From positions 4,379,654 to 4,418,597 of the forward strand of contig NZ_JTHL01000001.1 of NCBI RefSeq assembly GCF_000818195.1: a DNA stretch of 38,944 bases, written 5' to 3'. Positions 1 through 10,836 of the stretch are shown piece by piece (the first letter of the stretch is position 1; every line of letters starts with the position of its first letter). Origin of the DNA: Streptomyces sp. 150FB. Lineage in GTDB: Bacteria; Actinomycetota; Actinomycetes; Streptomycetales; Streptomycetaceae. The notes under the pieces are model-generated. The model saw only the letters and a list, made by a program, of their open reading frames with translations. It searched no databases and was not told the origin of the DNA. The position numbers and the translations under genes are program-made.

Positions 1-194
1 CGCGTACGTACCCACGCGTCGTCGACGCCCCACGCCCCGGGCAGCGCCTCGTTGGGGACGGGCGCCCCTGGGACCCATCCCGTTACGGCTTCCAGCACCG
101 CCGTCCGTACGTCCCAGGCGCGCGGAGCCTCCACTTCCGCTTCCGACTCCGCGCACCCGTCCAGCACACACCCGCTCGCCATCGCGCCCCCCAT
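1..194 (-). CDS. Partial hypothetical protein, N-terminus only
   Basis: This is an open frame without stops that reads leftward off the window edge. It begins at ATG 194, or at a second in-frame ATG at 182, and about 64 codons are visible. The peptide starts MGGAMASGCVLDGC and continues with an acidic and then Trp/Pro/Val-rich stretch containing AVTGWVPGAPVPNEALPG. I do not recognise the family. The frame lies 54 bp downstream of the geoA stop on the same strand, so it could be co-transcribed with it. No convincing ribosome binding site precedes either ATG. It could be a real truncated gene or a chance frame in GC-rich DNA. Confidence 0.4.
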   Translation of the reverse strand, partial: MGGAMASGCVLDGCAESEAEVEAPRAWDVRTAVLEAVTGWVPGAPVPNEALPGAWGVDDAWVRT

Positions 195-248
195 CCGTAA
201 TCGATCGCATCGACCGGATGAGCAACGCTCCACGGCATACTGGCGTTA

Positions 249-2654
<2,406 letters not shown>

Positions 2655-2752
2655 TCAGGAATGCCGGCATCGCCAACCGCCCCCCTGTCTCGTCACCCGG
2701 TCGGCCCAGATCTACCCTCCATGGACGGCAACCATCCGCGCAGCACAAGAGT

Positions 2753-2776
2753 CGTATAAACGTACGTATAAACGTG
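2753..2776. promoter_or_regulatory. Tandem 12-bp AT-rich repeat in the geoA upstream region
   Basis: Two head-to-tail copies of CGTATAAACGT(A/G) lie in the 233-bp gap between the divergent geoA and HhH-GPD starts. They are the most AT-rich spot locally and contain TATAAA, so they could be a -10 region or a repressor operator for either gene. No footprint or regulator can be inferred. Confidence 0.35.
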
Positions 2777-2830
2777 CGCTTTCCGCGTGCCCTGCGCGCG
2801 GTACGCGGCGACCCGGGTGATCATCGTGGG

Positions 2831-3436
2831 ATGAGCACCCCACTCCGGCTCGCACAGCAGCCCGAAGCCGACGCCCTCCTCGGCCGCAGCCCGCTGGCCG
2901 CGCTGGTGGGCATGCTGCTCGACCAGCAGGTTCCGATGGAATGGGCGTTCACCGGCCCCTACACGATCGCCACCCGCATGCACGGCGACGATCTGGACGC
3001 GCGGGCGATCGCCGCGTACGACCCGGACGCGTTCGTCGCACTGCTCTCCGAGAAACCGGCCGTGCACCGCTACCCGGCGTCCATGGCGGGGCGGGTGCAG
3101 CAGCTCTGCCAGTTCCTGGTCGAGCACTACGACGGCGATCCGACCGCGATCTGGCGCGATGTCGCCACCGGCGCGGAGGTACTGGCGCGGCTGAACTCGC
3201 TGCCCGGCTTCGGGAAGCAGAAGTCCCAGATCTTCCTTGCCCTGCTGGGCAAACAATTCGGTGTACAGCCCACCGATTGGCGCGCCGCCGCCGGGTCGTA
3301 CGGCGACGAGGGCTCGTACCGCTCGGCCGCCGACATCACGGGACCCGAGTCCCTCGGCCGGGTCCGCGCGTTCAAGCAGGAGGCAAAGCGCAAGGCAAAG
3401 GCGGCAAAAGCAGCGAAGGACGACGGGAAATCCTGA
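2831..3436 (+). CDS. HhH-GPD-type base-excision-repair-like protein
   Basis: A 201-residue protein starting MSTPLRLAQQPEADALL. It resembles the actinobacterial HhH-GPD base excision DNA repair family. The all-helical N-terminal part contains LVGMLLDQQVPMEWAF. A helix-hairpin-helix-like segment, LNSLPGFGKQKSQIF, lies around residues 119-133. The C-terminal tail is Lys/Ala-rich and basic (KQEAKRKAKAAKAAK), suggesting nucleic-acid contact. The 4Fe-4S cysteine cluster of EndoIII/MutY is absent. The frame is open further upstream, but the ATG at 2831 fits the conserved start of the family. A DNA glycosylase activity is inferred from family only; the lesion is unknown. Confidence 0.8.
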   Translation: MSTPLRLAQQPEADALLGRSPLAALVGMLLDQQVPMEWAFTGPYTIATRMHGDDLDARAIAAYDPDAFVALLSEKPAVHRYPASMAGRVQQLCQFLVEHYDGDPTAIWRDVATGAEVLARLNSLPGFGKQKSQIFLALLGKQFGVQPTDWRAAAGSYGDEGSYRSAADITGPESLGRVRAFKQEAKRKAKAAKAAKDDGKS

Positions 3437-3504
3437 ACACGGTCCCCAGCGGCCACACGGGTGGTTAGTTTTCCCTCACGCTCCTCCGGACCGGAAGGAA
3501 CCCT

Positions 3505-5106
3505 GTGAACGCGATACCGCGCAGACTCCTGGCTGTCGCAGCCGCCACCGCCCTCGCCGCACCGCTCCTGCTGACGGCGTCACCCGCCTCGGCGCAGCCG
3601 CACTCCCCCCAACAGCACGGCCGGCACGGGCACATACCGAGCGCCGCGAAGGCCGCAGCGAAGGCGGGCGCGAAGCTCTCCCGGGAACTCGTACGGGAAG
3701 CCTCCGCCAAGGACGCCTACCAGCACCTGAAGAAGTTCCAGGCCATCGCGGACTCCGCGGGCGGCAACCGCGCCGCCGGCGCCATCGGCCACGACGCCTC
3801 CGCCGCGTATGTGTACAGCCGGCTCAAGAAGGCCGGCTACCAGGTCTCGTACGACACGTTCGACTTCACCTACATCGAGACGCTCTCCGAGAAGCTGACG
3901 GTCAAGGCGCCGACGCCGCGCGATGTCGCGATCACGGCGATGTCGTACACCACGTCCACGCCGGAGGGCGGCATCACGGCGCCGCTCGCCGCCGTACCCG
4001 TCGACACGACAGCGGGCTGCGAGCCCGCCGACTACGCGTCCACGGACGTCACAGGCAAGATCGCGCTCATCCAGCGCGGCGGCTGCGACTTCGCGGTGAA
4101 GCAGCAGCAGGCCGCCGCCGCCGGCGCGGTCGGCGCGATCATCTACAACAACACCGAGGGCGTGCTCAGCGGCACCCTCGGCGATCCGGCCGCCGCCAAG
4201 ATCCCCACCGGCGGGGTCAGCCAGGAGGACGGCGAAGCGCTCGCCGCCGAGGCCGCCGGCGGGGACGTGAGCGTCACCCTCGACGTACGCCAGCTCCAGG
4301 AGCAGCGCACCACCCGCAACGTGATCGCCGAGACCAAGTCAGGGCGCGCCGACCGTACGGTCATGCTCGGGGCCCACCTGGACTCCGTCACCGCGGGCCC
4401 CGGCATCAACGACAACGGCTCGGGCTCCGCCGGGCTGCTCGATGTGGCCCTCGACCTCGCCAAGACCCACCAGAAGCCGGCCAACAAGGTCCGCTTCGCC
4501 TGGTGGTCGGCGGAGGAGCTGGGGCTGCTCGGCGCCGACGCGTACGTCACCGGGCTGAGCCCCGAGCAGCGCGCCGACATCGCGCTCTACCTCAACTTCG
4601 ACATGATCGCCTCGCCGAACTACGCCGAGCTGGTCTACGACGGCGACGACTCGGACGCGACAGGCTCGGGGCCGGGCCCCGAGGGTTCGGCGCTGCTGGA
4701 GAAGGACATCATCGACTTCCTCGACGCCAGGAAGTCCCCGCACCAGGGCACGGACTTCGACGGCCGCTCCGACTACGGGCCCTTTATGGACGCCGGCATC
4801 CCCTCCGGAGGCACCTTCACCGGCGCCGAGGACATCAAGACGGCGGCGGAGGCCAAGAAGTACGGCGGCGAGGCCGGCGTCGCGTACGACAAGTGCTACC
4901 ACTCGGCCTGCGACGACCTCTCCAACATCAACATGAAGGCCCTCGACATCAACGTCGACGTGATCGCCGACGCCGTCGGGACGTACGCGTACGACCTCGG
5001 CGCACTCGCGAAGCGCGCCCCGGCCGACGCCGACGCCCCGCTGAGCGGGCGTACGGGCTCCGGTTCCGGCCTGTCGCCGACGCGTGGCCACACGCCGAGC
5101 GCGTAG
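3505..5106 (+). CDS. Secreted PA-domain M28 metallo-aminopeptidase
   Basis: A 533-residue exported zinc aminopeptidase of family M28. The signal peptide is MNAIPRRLLAV followed by an Ala/Leu core and an ASPASA-Q cleavage site near residue 31. A protease-associated (PA) domain occupies roughly residues 165-255 (GCEPADYAS...IALIQRGGCDFAVK). The peptidase domain carries the two-zinc ligands in the spacing of Streptomyces griseus aminopeptidase: His291 (GAHLDS), Asp303 (NDNGSG), Glu337/Glu338 (WWSAEELG), Asp366 (NFDM) and His466 (CYHSACDD). The start is GTG 3505, seven bases behind GGAAGGAA. The expected role is release of N-terminal hydrophobic residues from extracellular peptides. A strong hairpin follows the stop. 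Confidence 0.93.
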   Translation: MNAIPRRLLAVAAATALAAPLLLTASPASAQPHSPQQHGRHGHIPSAAKAAAKAGAKLSRELVREASAKDAYQHLKKFQAIADSAGGNRAAGAIGHDASAAYVYSRLKKAGYQVSYDTFDFTYIETLSEKLTVKAPTPRDVAITAMSYTTSTPEGGITAPLAAVPVDTTAGCEPADYASTDVTGKIALIQRGGCDFAVKQQQAAAAGAVGAIIYNNTEGVLSGTLGDPAAAKIPTGGVSQEDGEALAAEAAGGDVSVTLDVRQLQEQRTTRNVIAETKSGRADRTVMLGAHLDSVTAGPGINDNGSGSAGLLDVALDLAKTHQKPANKVRFAWWSAEELGLLGADAYVTGLSPEQRADIALYLNFDMIASPNYAELVYDGDDSDATGSGPGPEGSALLEKDIIDFLDARKSPHQGTDFDGRSDYGPFMDAGIPSGGTFTGAEDIKTAAEAKKYGGEAGVAYDKCYHSACDDLSNINMKALDINVDVIADAVGTYAYDLGALAKRAPADADAPLSGRTGSGSGLSPTRGHTPSA

Positions 5107-5184
5107 CGAAGCAGCCGCGTAACAGCAGAGGCGGCGGGAGAACAGCGGGAGCGGGGGCAGCATCCCCTTTCGGGCGAATCAGCC

Positions 5185-5221
5185 GGCGCGGTCCGGTGGC
5201 AGCCGGCCACCGGACCGCGCC
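5185..5221 (+). terminator. Terminator hairpin after the M28 aminopeptidase
   Basis: A perfect 16-bp inverted repeat (GGCGCGGTCCGGTGGC and its complement) with a 5-nt loop AGCCG, flanked by further pairing GAATC/GATTC. There is no U-tract, as is usual for Streptomyces terminators. Confidence 0.8.
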
Positions 5222-5329
5222 GATTCCGCACCTCGGGTGCGGCTTTGGTCCCGCTTGTGCGGTGAATACCGCTTATGCGCTCCTGCGCCTTGGCTGCGCC
5301 CGGAGCCGCTCTCCCGGTAGGCTTTCCGT

Positions 5330-5632
5330 GTGATCTTCAAGCGCATCGGTAACGGGCGGCCGTATCCCGACCACGGCCGGGAATCCACCCGCCAGTGGGC
5401 GGATGTCGCGCCGCGTCCGGTCCGCCTCGATCAGCTCGTGACCACAAAAGGTCAGCTTGATCTGGAGACGCTCCTCGCGGAGGACTCCACTTTCTACGGC
5501 GACCTCTTCGCGCATGTCGTGAAGTGGCAGGGCGATCTCTATCTGGAGGACGGACTGCACCGCGCGGTCCGGGCCGCACTCCAACAGCGGCAGGTGCTCC
5601 ATGCGCGTGTTCTGGAACTCGATCAGGGCTGA
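5330..5632 (+). CDS. Small conserved actinobacterial protein (often labelled VapB family)
   Basis: A 100-residue protein starting with GTG (MIFKRIGNGRPYPDHG). Such proteins are very conserved in streptomycetes and, as far as I recall, are often auto-annotated as VapB-family antitoxin. I see no ribbon-helix-helix or AbrB signature and no PIN-domain toxin gene beside it, so a toxin-antitoxin role is unsupported. The C-terminal half (DLYLEDGLHRAVRAALQQ...VLHARVLEL) resembles the substrate-loop region of ParB/sulfiredoxin-like folds (DGxHR followed by an Ala-rich helix and a beta strand). The gene stands alone, 114 bp before the LytR_C gene. Its function is unknown. Confidence 0.8.
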   Translation: MIFKRIGNGRPYPDHGRESTRQWADVAPRPVRLDQLVTTKGQLDLETLLAEDSTFYGDLFAHVVKWQGDLYLEDGLHRAVRAALQQRQVLHARVLELDQG

Positions 5633-5745
5633 ACGCAGCACCGGGGCGGTCGCGACTAGCCTTTCAGAGCTAATTCGTACTTCTGACCGCCTAATCTGTT
5701 GATCGTTTAGTAGGAATCACCACCCGCTCGCACTACGCTGCGCTC

Positions 5746-6378
5746 ATGAGCATGCTGACTCCCCCCGGCCTGGGCGGAAAGTACCGCATCACGGGCGAAA
5801 AGTACCCCCGCATGCGCCGCCCTCGTCATCGCCGCAAGTACGTGCTCGCAGCCGTCGCCTCAGTGGTCGCCCTCGGTCTGGCCGGGTGGGGGACGCTCCA
5901 GCTCATCGACGTCTTCACCGGCGAGGGCAAGAAGGCGAACGCGGCCGACCGCGAGCCGGACTGCCGGCCGTCCGTCGCCCCGGTCAGGGCGCTGCCCAAG
6001 CCGGCCCAGATCAAGGTCAACGTGTACAACGCGACGCCGCGCAGCGGTCTGGCCAAGACGACCGCCGACGAGCTGAAGAAACGCGGCTTCGCCATCGGCA
6101 AGGTGGGCAACGCTCCGGCCGCTTTCGACAAGAAGGTGCCCGGCGCCGCCGTACTGCTGGGCGCTCCGACGGCCGCCGACAGCTCCATCAGCGTTCTCGG
6201 CACCCAGGTGAAGGGGGCCACACCGAAGACCGACACCCGCAAGACCAAGGATGTAGATCTGATCATCGGAACGGCCTTCAAGACGCTGAACGTCCCGCAG
6301 GAGGCGAACCAGGCCCTCGCGACGCTGACGAAGCCGGCGCCCAAGCCGTGCGCGGGGAGCACGGCGGCGCGACGGTAG
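5746..6378 (+). CDS. LytR C-terminal (LytR_C) domain membrane protein
   Basis: A 210-residue protein: a basic cytoplasmic head (residues 1-30, MRRPRHRRK), one membrane helix (about 31-52, YVLAAVASVVALGLAGWG), then an extracellular LytR_C domain (about 87-190). The domain is marked by IKVNVYNATPRSGLAKTTADEL and ends in a conserved Cys. LytR_C domains are often joined to LCP cell-wall ligases; this one is free-standing, so a cell-envelope accessory role is inferred. ATG 5746 is chosen, but ATG 5752 is possible because no clear Shine-Dalgarno precedes either. It converges on upp. Confidence 0.88.
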   Translation: MSMLTPPGLGGKYRITGEKYPRMRRPRHRRKYVLAAVASVVALGLAGWGTLQLIDVFTGEGKKANAADREPDCRPSVAPVRALPKPAQIKVNVYNATPRSGLAKTTADELKKRGFAIGKVGNAPAAFDKKVPGAAVLLGAPTAADSSISVLGTQVKGATPKTDTRKTKDVDLIIGTAFKTLNVPQEANQALATLTKPAPKPCAGSTAARR

Positions 6379-6423
6379 GGGGCGCGGGGTGGTGGCGTAC
6401 GTACGTCCCAGCTCGCAGCTCGG

Positions 6424-6450
6424 CTCCCCGCTCCCCGCTCCCCGCTCCCG
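6424..6450. repeat. Short CTCCCCG tandem repeat between convergent genes
   Basis: Three exact CTCCCCG units and a fourth degenerate one lie just beyond the upp stop, in the gap between the convergent LytR_C and upp genes. It is probably slippage-generated. No function is evident. Confidence 0.6.
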
Positions 6451-6458
6451 GACAGGGC

Positions 6459-7094
6459 CTAGTCGACGGTCCCGTACATCCGGTCCCCGGCGTCGCCCAG
6501 GCCGGGGACGATGTACCCGTGCTCGTTGAGGTTCTTGTCGATCGCCGCGGTCACGACCGTGACGGGCGCGCCCGCCAGCTCGCGTTCCATCACCTCGACG
6601 CCCTCGGGCGCGGCGAGCAGCACCACGGCGGTGACGTCGTCGGCACCGCGCTTGATCAGCTCCCTGATCGCCGTGACCAGCGTGCCGCCGGTCGCCAGCA
6701 TCGGGTCCACCACGTACACCTGACGGCCCGAGAGGTCGTCGGGCATCCGTGAGGCGTACGTGGACGCCTTGAGCGTCTCGTGGTCCCTGACCATGCCGAG
6801 GAACCCGATCTCGGCGGTCGGCAGCAGCCGCACCATGCCGTCGAGCATGCCGAGCCCGGCCCGCAGGATGGGCACGACCAGCGGACGCGGGTACGAGAGC
6901 CGCACCCCGGTCGTCGCCGTCACCGGAGTCCTGATGTCGACCTGTTCCGTACGCACGTCCCTGGTGGCCTCGTAGGCGAGCAGGGTGACCAGCTCGTCGG
7001 CGAGCCGCCGGAAGGTGGCCGAGTCGGTGCGCTCGTCGCGCAGCGTGGTGAGTTTGTGCGCCACCAGGGGGTGGTCGACAACGTGAATCCGCAT
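6459..7094 (-). CDS. upp: Uracil phosphoribosyltransferase
   Basis: A 211-residue cytosolic pyrimidine-salvage enzyme (uracil + PRPP to UMP + PPi). It begins [16 protein letters not shown], the usual family start, so the longer upstream frame beginning MRPWPPV is discarded. PRPP-binding sequence [18 protein letters not shown] and the uracil-binding C-terminus ([18 protein letters not shown]) are present. PRPP-site residues [14 protein letters not shown] are also intact, and the length is normal. It diverges from the small basic protein at 7225. The upp/tadA neighbourhood is conserved in Streptomyces. Confidence 0.97.
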   Translation of the reverse strand: MRIHVVDHPLVAHKLTTLRDERTDSATFRRLADELVTLLAYEATRDVRTEQVDIRTPVTATTGVRLSYPRPLVVPILRAGLGMLDGMVRLLPTAEIGFLGMVRDHETLKASTYASRMPDDLSGRQVYVVDPMLATGGTLVTAIRELIKRGADDVTAVVLLAAPEGVEVMERELAGAPVTVVTAAIDKNLNEHGYIVPGLGDAGDRMYGTVD

Positions 7095-7224
7095 GGCGAC
7101 CACAGTAACCGGGGGCCAAGGCCTCACGCCCCGGCATCAAGCCCTTGCATCAAGCCCCGGCATCAAGCTCCGGTCCACGGGGAAGCTTGATGGGGAGTCC
7201 CCGGCCTTGGGTGGTGGAGCGTCG

Positions 7225-7473
7225 ATGCGGGAGCAGGAACGGTCGCAGGACGATGAGCCGTACGCGGACGGGCTGGACCCGGACGCGCTGGCCCCGGACG
7301 GGCCGGAACGGGAGCGGCGGAATCCGAAGGAGGACGCGGAGCGCCGCCGGCGGCGCGCGAGGTTCCTCCGGGAGCTGAACGAGGCCAGGGCGCTGCGCGA
7401 GCGGGTGAAGCCCCGGCAGGCGCGGGCGGCACGGATGCGCCAGCAGATGCGTATGCGTACCTTCCGCTGGTAG
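7225..7473 (+). CDS. Small highly charged conserved protein
   Basis: An 82-residue protein starting MREQERSQDDEPYADG. The N-terminal third is acidic (Asp/Glu/Pro); the rest is strongly basic and helical (ERRRRRARFLRELNEARALR) and ends RMRTFRW. ATG 7225 follows a GGAG site. Orthologues of this kind sit between upp and the tadA pair in streptomycetes. The basic helix could bind nucleic acid or form a coiled coil, but the function is unknown. Confidence 0.7.
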   Translation: MREQERSQDDEPYADGLDPDALAPDGPERERRNPKEDAERRRRRARFLRELNEARALRERVKPRQARAARMRQQMRMRTFRW

Positions 7474-7682
7474 CGGGGCAGTTCAGAGGCCTCGAACGGC
7501 CCGGTGCGACCGAATGTGGCATCCGGCAGTCGAGTACGAACAGGCGCCGAATAAAATGGGCGCACGACGCAACGGCGGAAGACCTCTCGCGGAGCGCTGG
7601 TTTCTGCCACGATTCCGAGAGGGCGGGGCACAGAGCACCGCACCGCCGGATCGTCACACCTCTGACCAGTGGGAGAGTCACG

Positions 7683-8219
7683 GTGTACTTCGCCGCACTG
7701 CTCGCGCGCACCGAAGTCGGGTGGGAAGCGAGCGATACAGAGCTCGACGACGTGGAGACCCTGTCGGATCTGACCGACCTGGCCCGTGACGCCTCGGTGG
7801 ACGAGGACACAGTCCTCGTCTTCATCGAGCAGGAGGACGCCTGGTTCGGCATCCTCCGCGTCGAGGGCGAGGAGGACCCTCGTATCTACGTCTCTGACGC
7901 GGCCGCGGCCGCACGCTCCTCGTACGGGGAGATTCTCATCGATGAAGTGATCGGCAGGGACGACGAAGACCCGGCCGACGAACTGGATTCGCTGGACCTC
8001 GACGGTACCGAGGACGGCGAATCGGACGTGAACGACGAGGAGGACGAAGACAGCCCCGTGACGGCCGGAGAGACCGTGCCGTCGGGACCCGTCGGGGATC
8101 AGGAGATCCTCGCCGACCTCGGCCTTGGCGAGGCGGAACTACTGGCGCTCGACACCGACGCGATGGCCGAGATCGCGGAGGCCCTCGGGGCCGCCGAGGT
8201 CCTGGAGACCGTCCGCTAG
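7683..8219 (+). CDS. tRNA adenosine deaminase-associated protein
   Basis: A 178-residue acidic protein starting with GTG behind GGGAGAG. It matches the actinobacterial family named for its position beside tadA. The N-terminal part (MYFAALLARTEVGWEASD) is folded and includes VFIEQEDAWFGILRVEGEEDPRIYVSDA. The middle is an Asp/Glu-rich linker (about residues 100-135). A short helical tail follows (LGLGEAELLALDTDAMAEIAEALGAAEVLE). Its stop codon overlaps the tadA GTG, so the two are translationally coupled. The biochemical role is undefined; partnership with TadA is inferred from gene order. Confidence 0.9.
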   Translation: MYFAALLARTEVGWEASDTELDDVETLSDLTDLARDASVDEDTVLVFIEQEDAWFGILRVEGEEDPRIYVSDAAAAARSSYGEILIDEVIGRDDEDPADELDSLDLDGTEDGESDVNDEEDEDSPVTAGETVPSGPVGDQEILADLGLGEAELLALDTDAMAEIAEALGAAEVLETVR

Positions 8220-8713
8220 TGCCCGGGCAGGACCCTGTGCACACCTCTGTGCACGACCCGGTACGCGATCCGTGGCGGGCGCCGATGCGCCGTGCCCTGG
8301 ACGAGGCGGCACGGGCGGCGCGGTCCGGCGATGTGCCGGTCGGCGCCGTCGTGCTGGCCCCGGACGGGACCGTCCTCGCGACGGGCCACAACGAACGCGA
8401 GGCGACGGGCGACCCGACGGCCCACGCGGAGGTCCTGGCCATCCGCAGGGCGGCCGGGCGGCTCGGCGCGTGGCGGCTCACGGACTGCACGCTGGTGGTC
8501 ACTCTGGAGCCGTGCACGATGTGCGCGGGCGCGATCGTGCAGTCCAGGGTCGACCGCCTGGTCTTCGGCGCCCTGGACCCCAAGGCCGGCGCGGCCGGCT
8601 CACTGTGGGACGTCGTACGCGACCGCCGCCTCAACCACCGCCCCGAGGTGATCCACGGAGTGCTCGCCGAGGAGTGCTCCGCACAACTCACCACCTTCTT
8701 CCGAACCCCCTGA
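8219..8713 (+). CDS. tadA: tRNA-specific adenosine deaminase
   Basis: A 164-residue zinc-dependent enzyme that deaminates the wobble adenosine A34 to inosine in tRNA-Arg(ACG). The cytidine/deoxycytidylate-deaminase fold is marked by PTAHAEVLAIR (zinc His and catalytic Glu) and EPCTMCAGAIVQSRV (two zinc Cys). The GTG start overlaps the preceding stop. An internal ATG (MRRALDEAARAAR) is an alternative start. The gene ends 80 bp before tRNA-Ser(CGA). Confidence 0.95.
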   Translation: MPGQDPVHTSVHDPVRDPWRAPMRRALDEAARAARSGDVPVGAVVLAPDGTVLATGHNEREATGDPTAHAEVLAIRRAAGRLGAWRLTDCTLVVTLEPCTMCAGAIVQSRVDRLVFGALDPKAGAAGSLWDVVRDRRLNHRPEVIHGVLAEECSAQLTTFFRTP

Positions 8714-8793
8714 CCACCCACCCCCCGCACCTCACCCCCGCCCCCCGGATACCGATTTCGGAGCACGGCACATCGTGGGCTAAGCTCTCTCCC

Positions 8794-8878
8794 GGTAGCG
8801 TGTCCGAGCGGCCGAAGGAGCTCGCCTCGAAAGCGAGTGTGGGGAAACTCACCGAGGGTTCAAATCCCTCCGCTACCG
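8794..8878 (+). tRNA. tRNA-Ser(CGA)
   Basis: An 85-nt class II tRNA. The acceptor is GGTAGCG/CGCTACC with discriminator G73. The anticodon stem CTCGC/GCGAG bears the loop CTCGAAA (anticodon CGA, reading UCG). A long variable arm TGTGGGGAAACTCACC and a T-arm with loop TTCAAAT follow. CCA is not encoded. It is the intact translational tRNA against which the two anticodon-less tRNA-like genes further right can be compared. Confidence 0.96.
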
Positions 8879-8883
8879 CTCTC

Positions 8884-8926
8884 ACACCCTCCTGAACTGC
8901 GGGAACGCAGATCAGGGGGGTGTTTT
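8884..8926 (+). terminator. Terminator after tRNA-Ser
   Basis: A two-tier hairpin begins 6 nt after the tRNA. The outer 12-bp stem is ACACCCTCCTGA with TCAGGGGGGTGT (one G-T pair). The inner stem CTGCG/CGCAG has a GGAA loop. A short T run follows. Confidence 0.85.
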
Positions 8927-9308
8927 GCGCGCGCCCCGGGAGCTGGCAGAAGCACAACTGCCCAGCACGGGCGGCACGTTGCCCCCCGTACGGAGGGATC
9001 TGCCACCTATGGCCCTCGGCGAGTATCCCCACAGCCCGGCGAGGTAGCCGAAGCTCCGGCCCGCCACCCCGAAGAGCTCCCCCTCAGACACGGCCGCACC
9101 GCCCCCGCGAGAAACCTCATCCGGCCCCACATCAACCAGATCGCCAGAGCCCACCTCCCTGTCAGTTCAGTAAGGCGGCGGGACGAGGCAAATGCCAGCA
9201 CCTACGAATGCGGCGGAAGGACCACGTTGTTCTTCCCAGCCGCCTGCCGTGTTTCGCCCGGCAGTTCCTCCTCCACGATCACGGTGTGCGTCGCCTTACT
9301 CGTCAGTT
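8927..9308. other. Intergenic stretch without a supported gene
   Basis: The 380-bp gap between the tRNA-Ser terminator and the DUF1330 stop has several weak frames on both strands, with poor codon use and no ribosome binding sites. One short leftward frame ends at 9202 (peptide end AAGKNNVVLPPHS), but I cannot support it as a gene. No tRNA 3'-end duplication, integrase or IS end is visible here. Confidence 0.5.
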
Positions 9309-9677
9309 CTATTCGGTCTCGGTGCGCTTCTCCGCGCCGATCGCGGACCGGATCTGCTTGGCGAAGCCGCGAACGGTGTAGTCCGGGGGGAGGCTGTCGA
9401 TCAACACCATGTCGGAGATCGCGTTGTTGATACGCAGCGGCCGGATTTCCCGGTAACCGGGTGAGTCGTACCACTGTTCCGCGGCGGTGCGGTCGGGGAA
9501 CTCCATCAGCACGGCCGTCCCGGGCCACGCGCCCTCCACCAGGGTCACTTCGCCGTTCGCGAGCCATTTGCCGCCGAACGGCTTGGCTGTCTCCTCGACC
9601 TGCTCAAGATAGGACAGACCCGCTTCGTTGGGGACGTCACCGGGAATACGGAGGTGGTTGATCAGATAGGTGCTCAC
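9309..9677 (-). CDS. DUF1330-like small protein
   Basis: A 122-residue protein starting GTG (MSTYLINHLRIPG). The start at 9677 is chosen because AGGAG sits 7 nt upstream; the frame also runs up to ATG 9701, but the added residues (MMKFRSPE) are encoded by the leader. The pattern of a ferredoxin-like alpha/beta-barrel DUF1330 protein is visible: YLEQVEETAKPFGGKWLANG, VEGAWPGTAVLMEFPD and AEQWYDSPGYREI. DUF1330 proteins have no established reaction. It is monocistronic and divergent from the CorA gene. Confidence 0.82.
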   Translation of the reverse strand: MSTYLINHLRIPGDVPNEAGLSYLEQVEETAKPFGGKWLANGEVTLVEGAWPGTAVLMEFPDRTAAEQWYDSPGYREIRPLRINNAISDMVLIDSLPPDYTVRGFAKQIRSAIGAEKRTETE

Positions 9678-9849
9678 TTCTGGACTCCTGAACTTCATCA
9701 AGCACTTCTGAATGTCGGAAAGCTATAGCTTCCTCGTTCGTGGCCGAGCGTATATCCCCTGATCTCAAGAGTTTGACAGGCGTCCGGTGAAATCGCAGCG
9801 GCGAGCCGAGAACCGGACGGGGCGGTGCGGGCGGCTACGCTCGGTATTC

Positions 9850-10824
9850 ATGGTGCGCACCCGCCTTTACCGCAGCGGCACTCTGATCTCTGAGAATTTC
9901 CCCGTCCGCGACATCTCCGAGTACCTCCGCGATCCGACCTCGGTTGTCTGGCTCGACCTCTACCAGCCGGAGCATGACGAATTCGCCTTGATCGGTGAAG
10001 AGTTCGGTCTGCATGAGCTCGCGGTGGAGCATGCCCTGCACCAGGGGCAGCGTCCCAAGATCGACCACTACCGCACGCACATCTACATGAACGCCTACGC
10101 GACCAACGTCGCCGACGTCGGCGAGGCGCTGACTGTCAGCGAGATCGCGGCGTTCGTCACCAACCAGGCGCTGATCACCGTCCGCAAAGATCCCGGCATC
10201 GCGATCGATGAGGTGGTGGCCCGCTGGGACGACTCCCCGGAACTGGCCGCCGAGGGCGTCGGCTTCCTGCTGCACGGCCTGCTGGACCATCTCGTCGACG
10301 GGCACTTCCGCGCCGTCCAAGCGCTCGACGATGCCATCGAGAAGCTGGAGGACCTGGTGTTCGACGAGGGGCGTGAGCAGGTCCTCGCCGTCCAGCACCG
10401 GGTGCTGGTGCTGCGCAGGTCGCTGGTCGACCTGCGGCGGACGGTGCTGCCGGTGCGCGAGGTCGTCAATACGCTCATGCGCCCGGGGCTCCAGCTCGTC
10501 ACCCCGCGACTCGTGCCCTACTACCAGGAGATCTACGACCAGGTCCTGCGGGCCACCGAGTGGACCGAGTCGTTGCGCGACCTGATGAACTCGGTCATGG
10601 AGACGAACCTGTCCGTCCAGGCCAACCGGGTGAACGTCATCATGAAGAAGGTGACGAGCTGGGCGGCGATCATCGCGGTGCCCACCGCCGTCACCGGTTT
10701 CTACGGGCAGAACGTCCCGTACCCGGGCTTCGCCCGCGAGTGGGGGTTCGCCGTCTCCAGCAGCGTCATCGTGCTGATGGCACTGGTGCTCTACCTCGTC
10801 TTCCGCCACAAGGACTGGATCTGA
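9850..10824 (+). CDS. corA: CorA-family divalent cation channel with a GQN signature
   Basis: A 324-residue protein of the CorA/ZntB metal ion transporter family. The large cytoplasmic N-terminal alpha/beta domain (residues 1-235) starts MVRTRLYRSGTLISENF. It is followed by a long stalk helix and two C-terminal membrane helices (about 265-285 and 295-318). The pore-entry signature, normally GMN, here reads GFYGQNVPYPG. The substitution Met to Gln sits at the selectivity filter and may alter ion preference, so Mg2+ transport should not be assumed. The basic C-terminal end FRHKDWI is typical. ATG 9850 is chosen; the frame is open to 9787, but that part looks non-coding. Confidence 0.9.
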   Translation: MVRTRLYRSGTLISENFPVRDISEYLRDPTSVVWLDLYQPEHDEFALIGEEFGLHELAVEHALHQGQRPKIDHYRTHIYMNAYATNVADVGEALTVSEIAAFVTNQALITVRKDPGIAIDEVVARWDDSPELAAEGVGFLLHGLLDHLVDGHFRAVQALDDAIEKLEDLVFDEGREQVLAVQHRVLVLRRSLVDLRRTVLPVREVVNTLMRPGLQLVTPRLVPYYQEIYDQVLRATEWTESLRDLMNSVMETNLSVQANRVNVIMKKVTSWAAIIAVPTAVTGFYGQNVPYPGFAREWGFAVSSSVIVLMALVLYLVFRHKDWI

Positions 10825-10836
10825 CGGCGCCTCCAG

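Noticed and set aside
5330..5632. VapB/VapC toxin-antitoxin module
   Set aside because: No toxin gene adjacent and no DNA-binding antitoxin motif visible.
7093..7190. Repeated CATCAAGC(C/T)CC motifs upstream of the small basic protein
   Set aside because: Short GC-rich imperfect repeats near the upp start, without symmetry or consistent spacing; probably slippage.
8794..9308. Genomic island inserted at tRNA-Ser(CGA)
   Set aside because: The tRNA has its own terminator, and no integrase or repeated tRNA 3' end is visible downstream.
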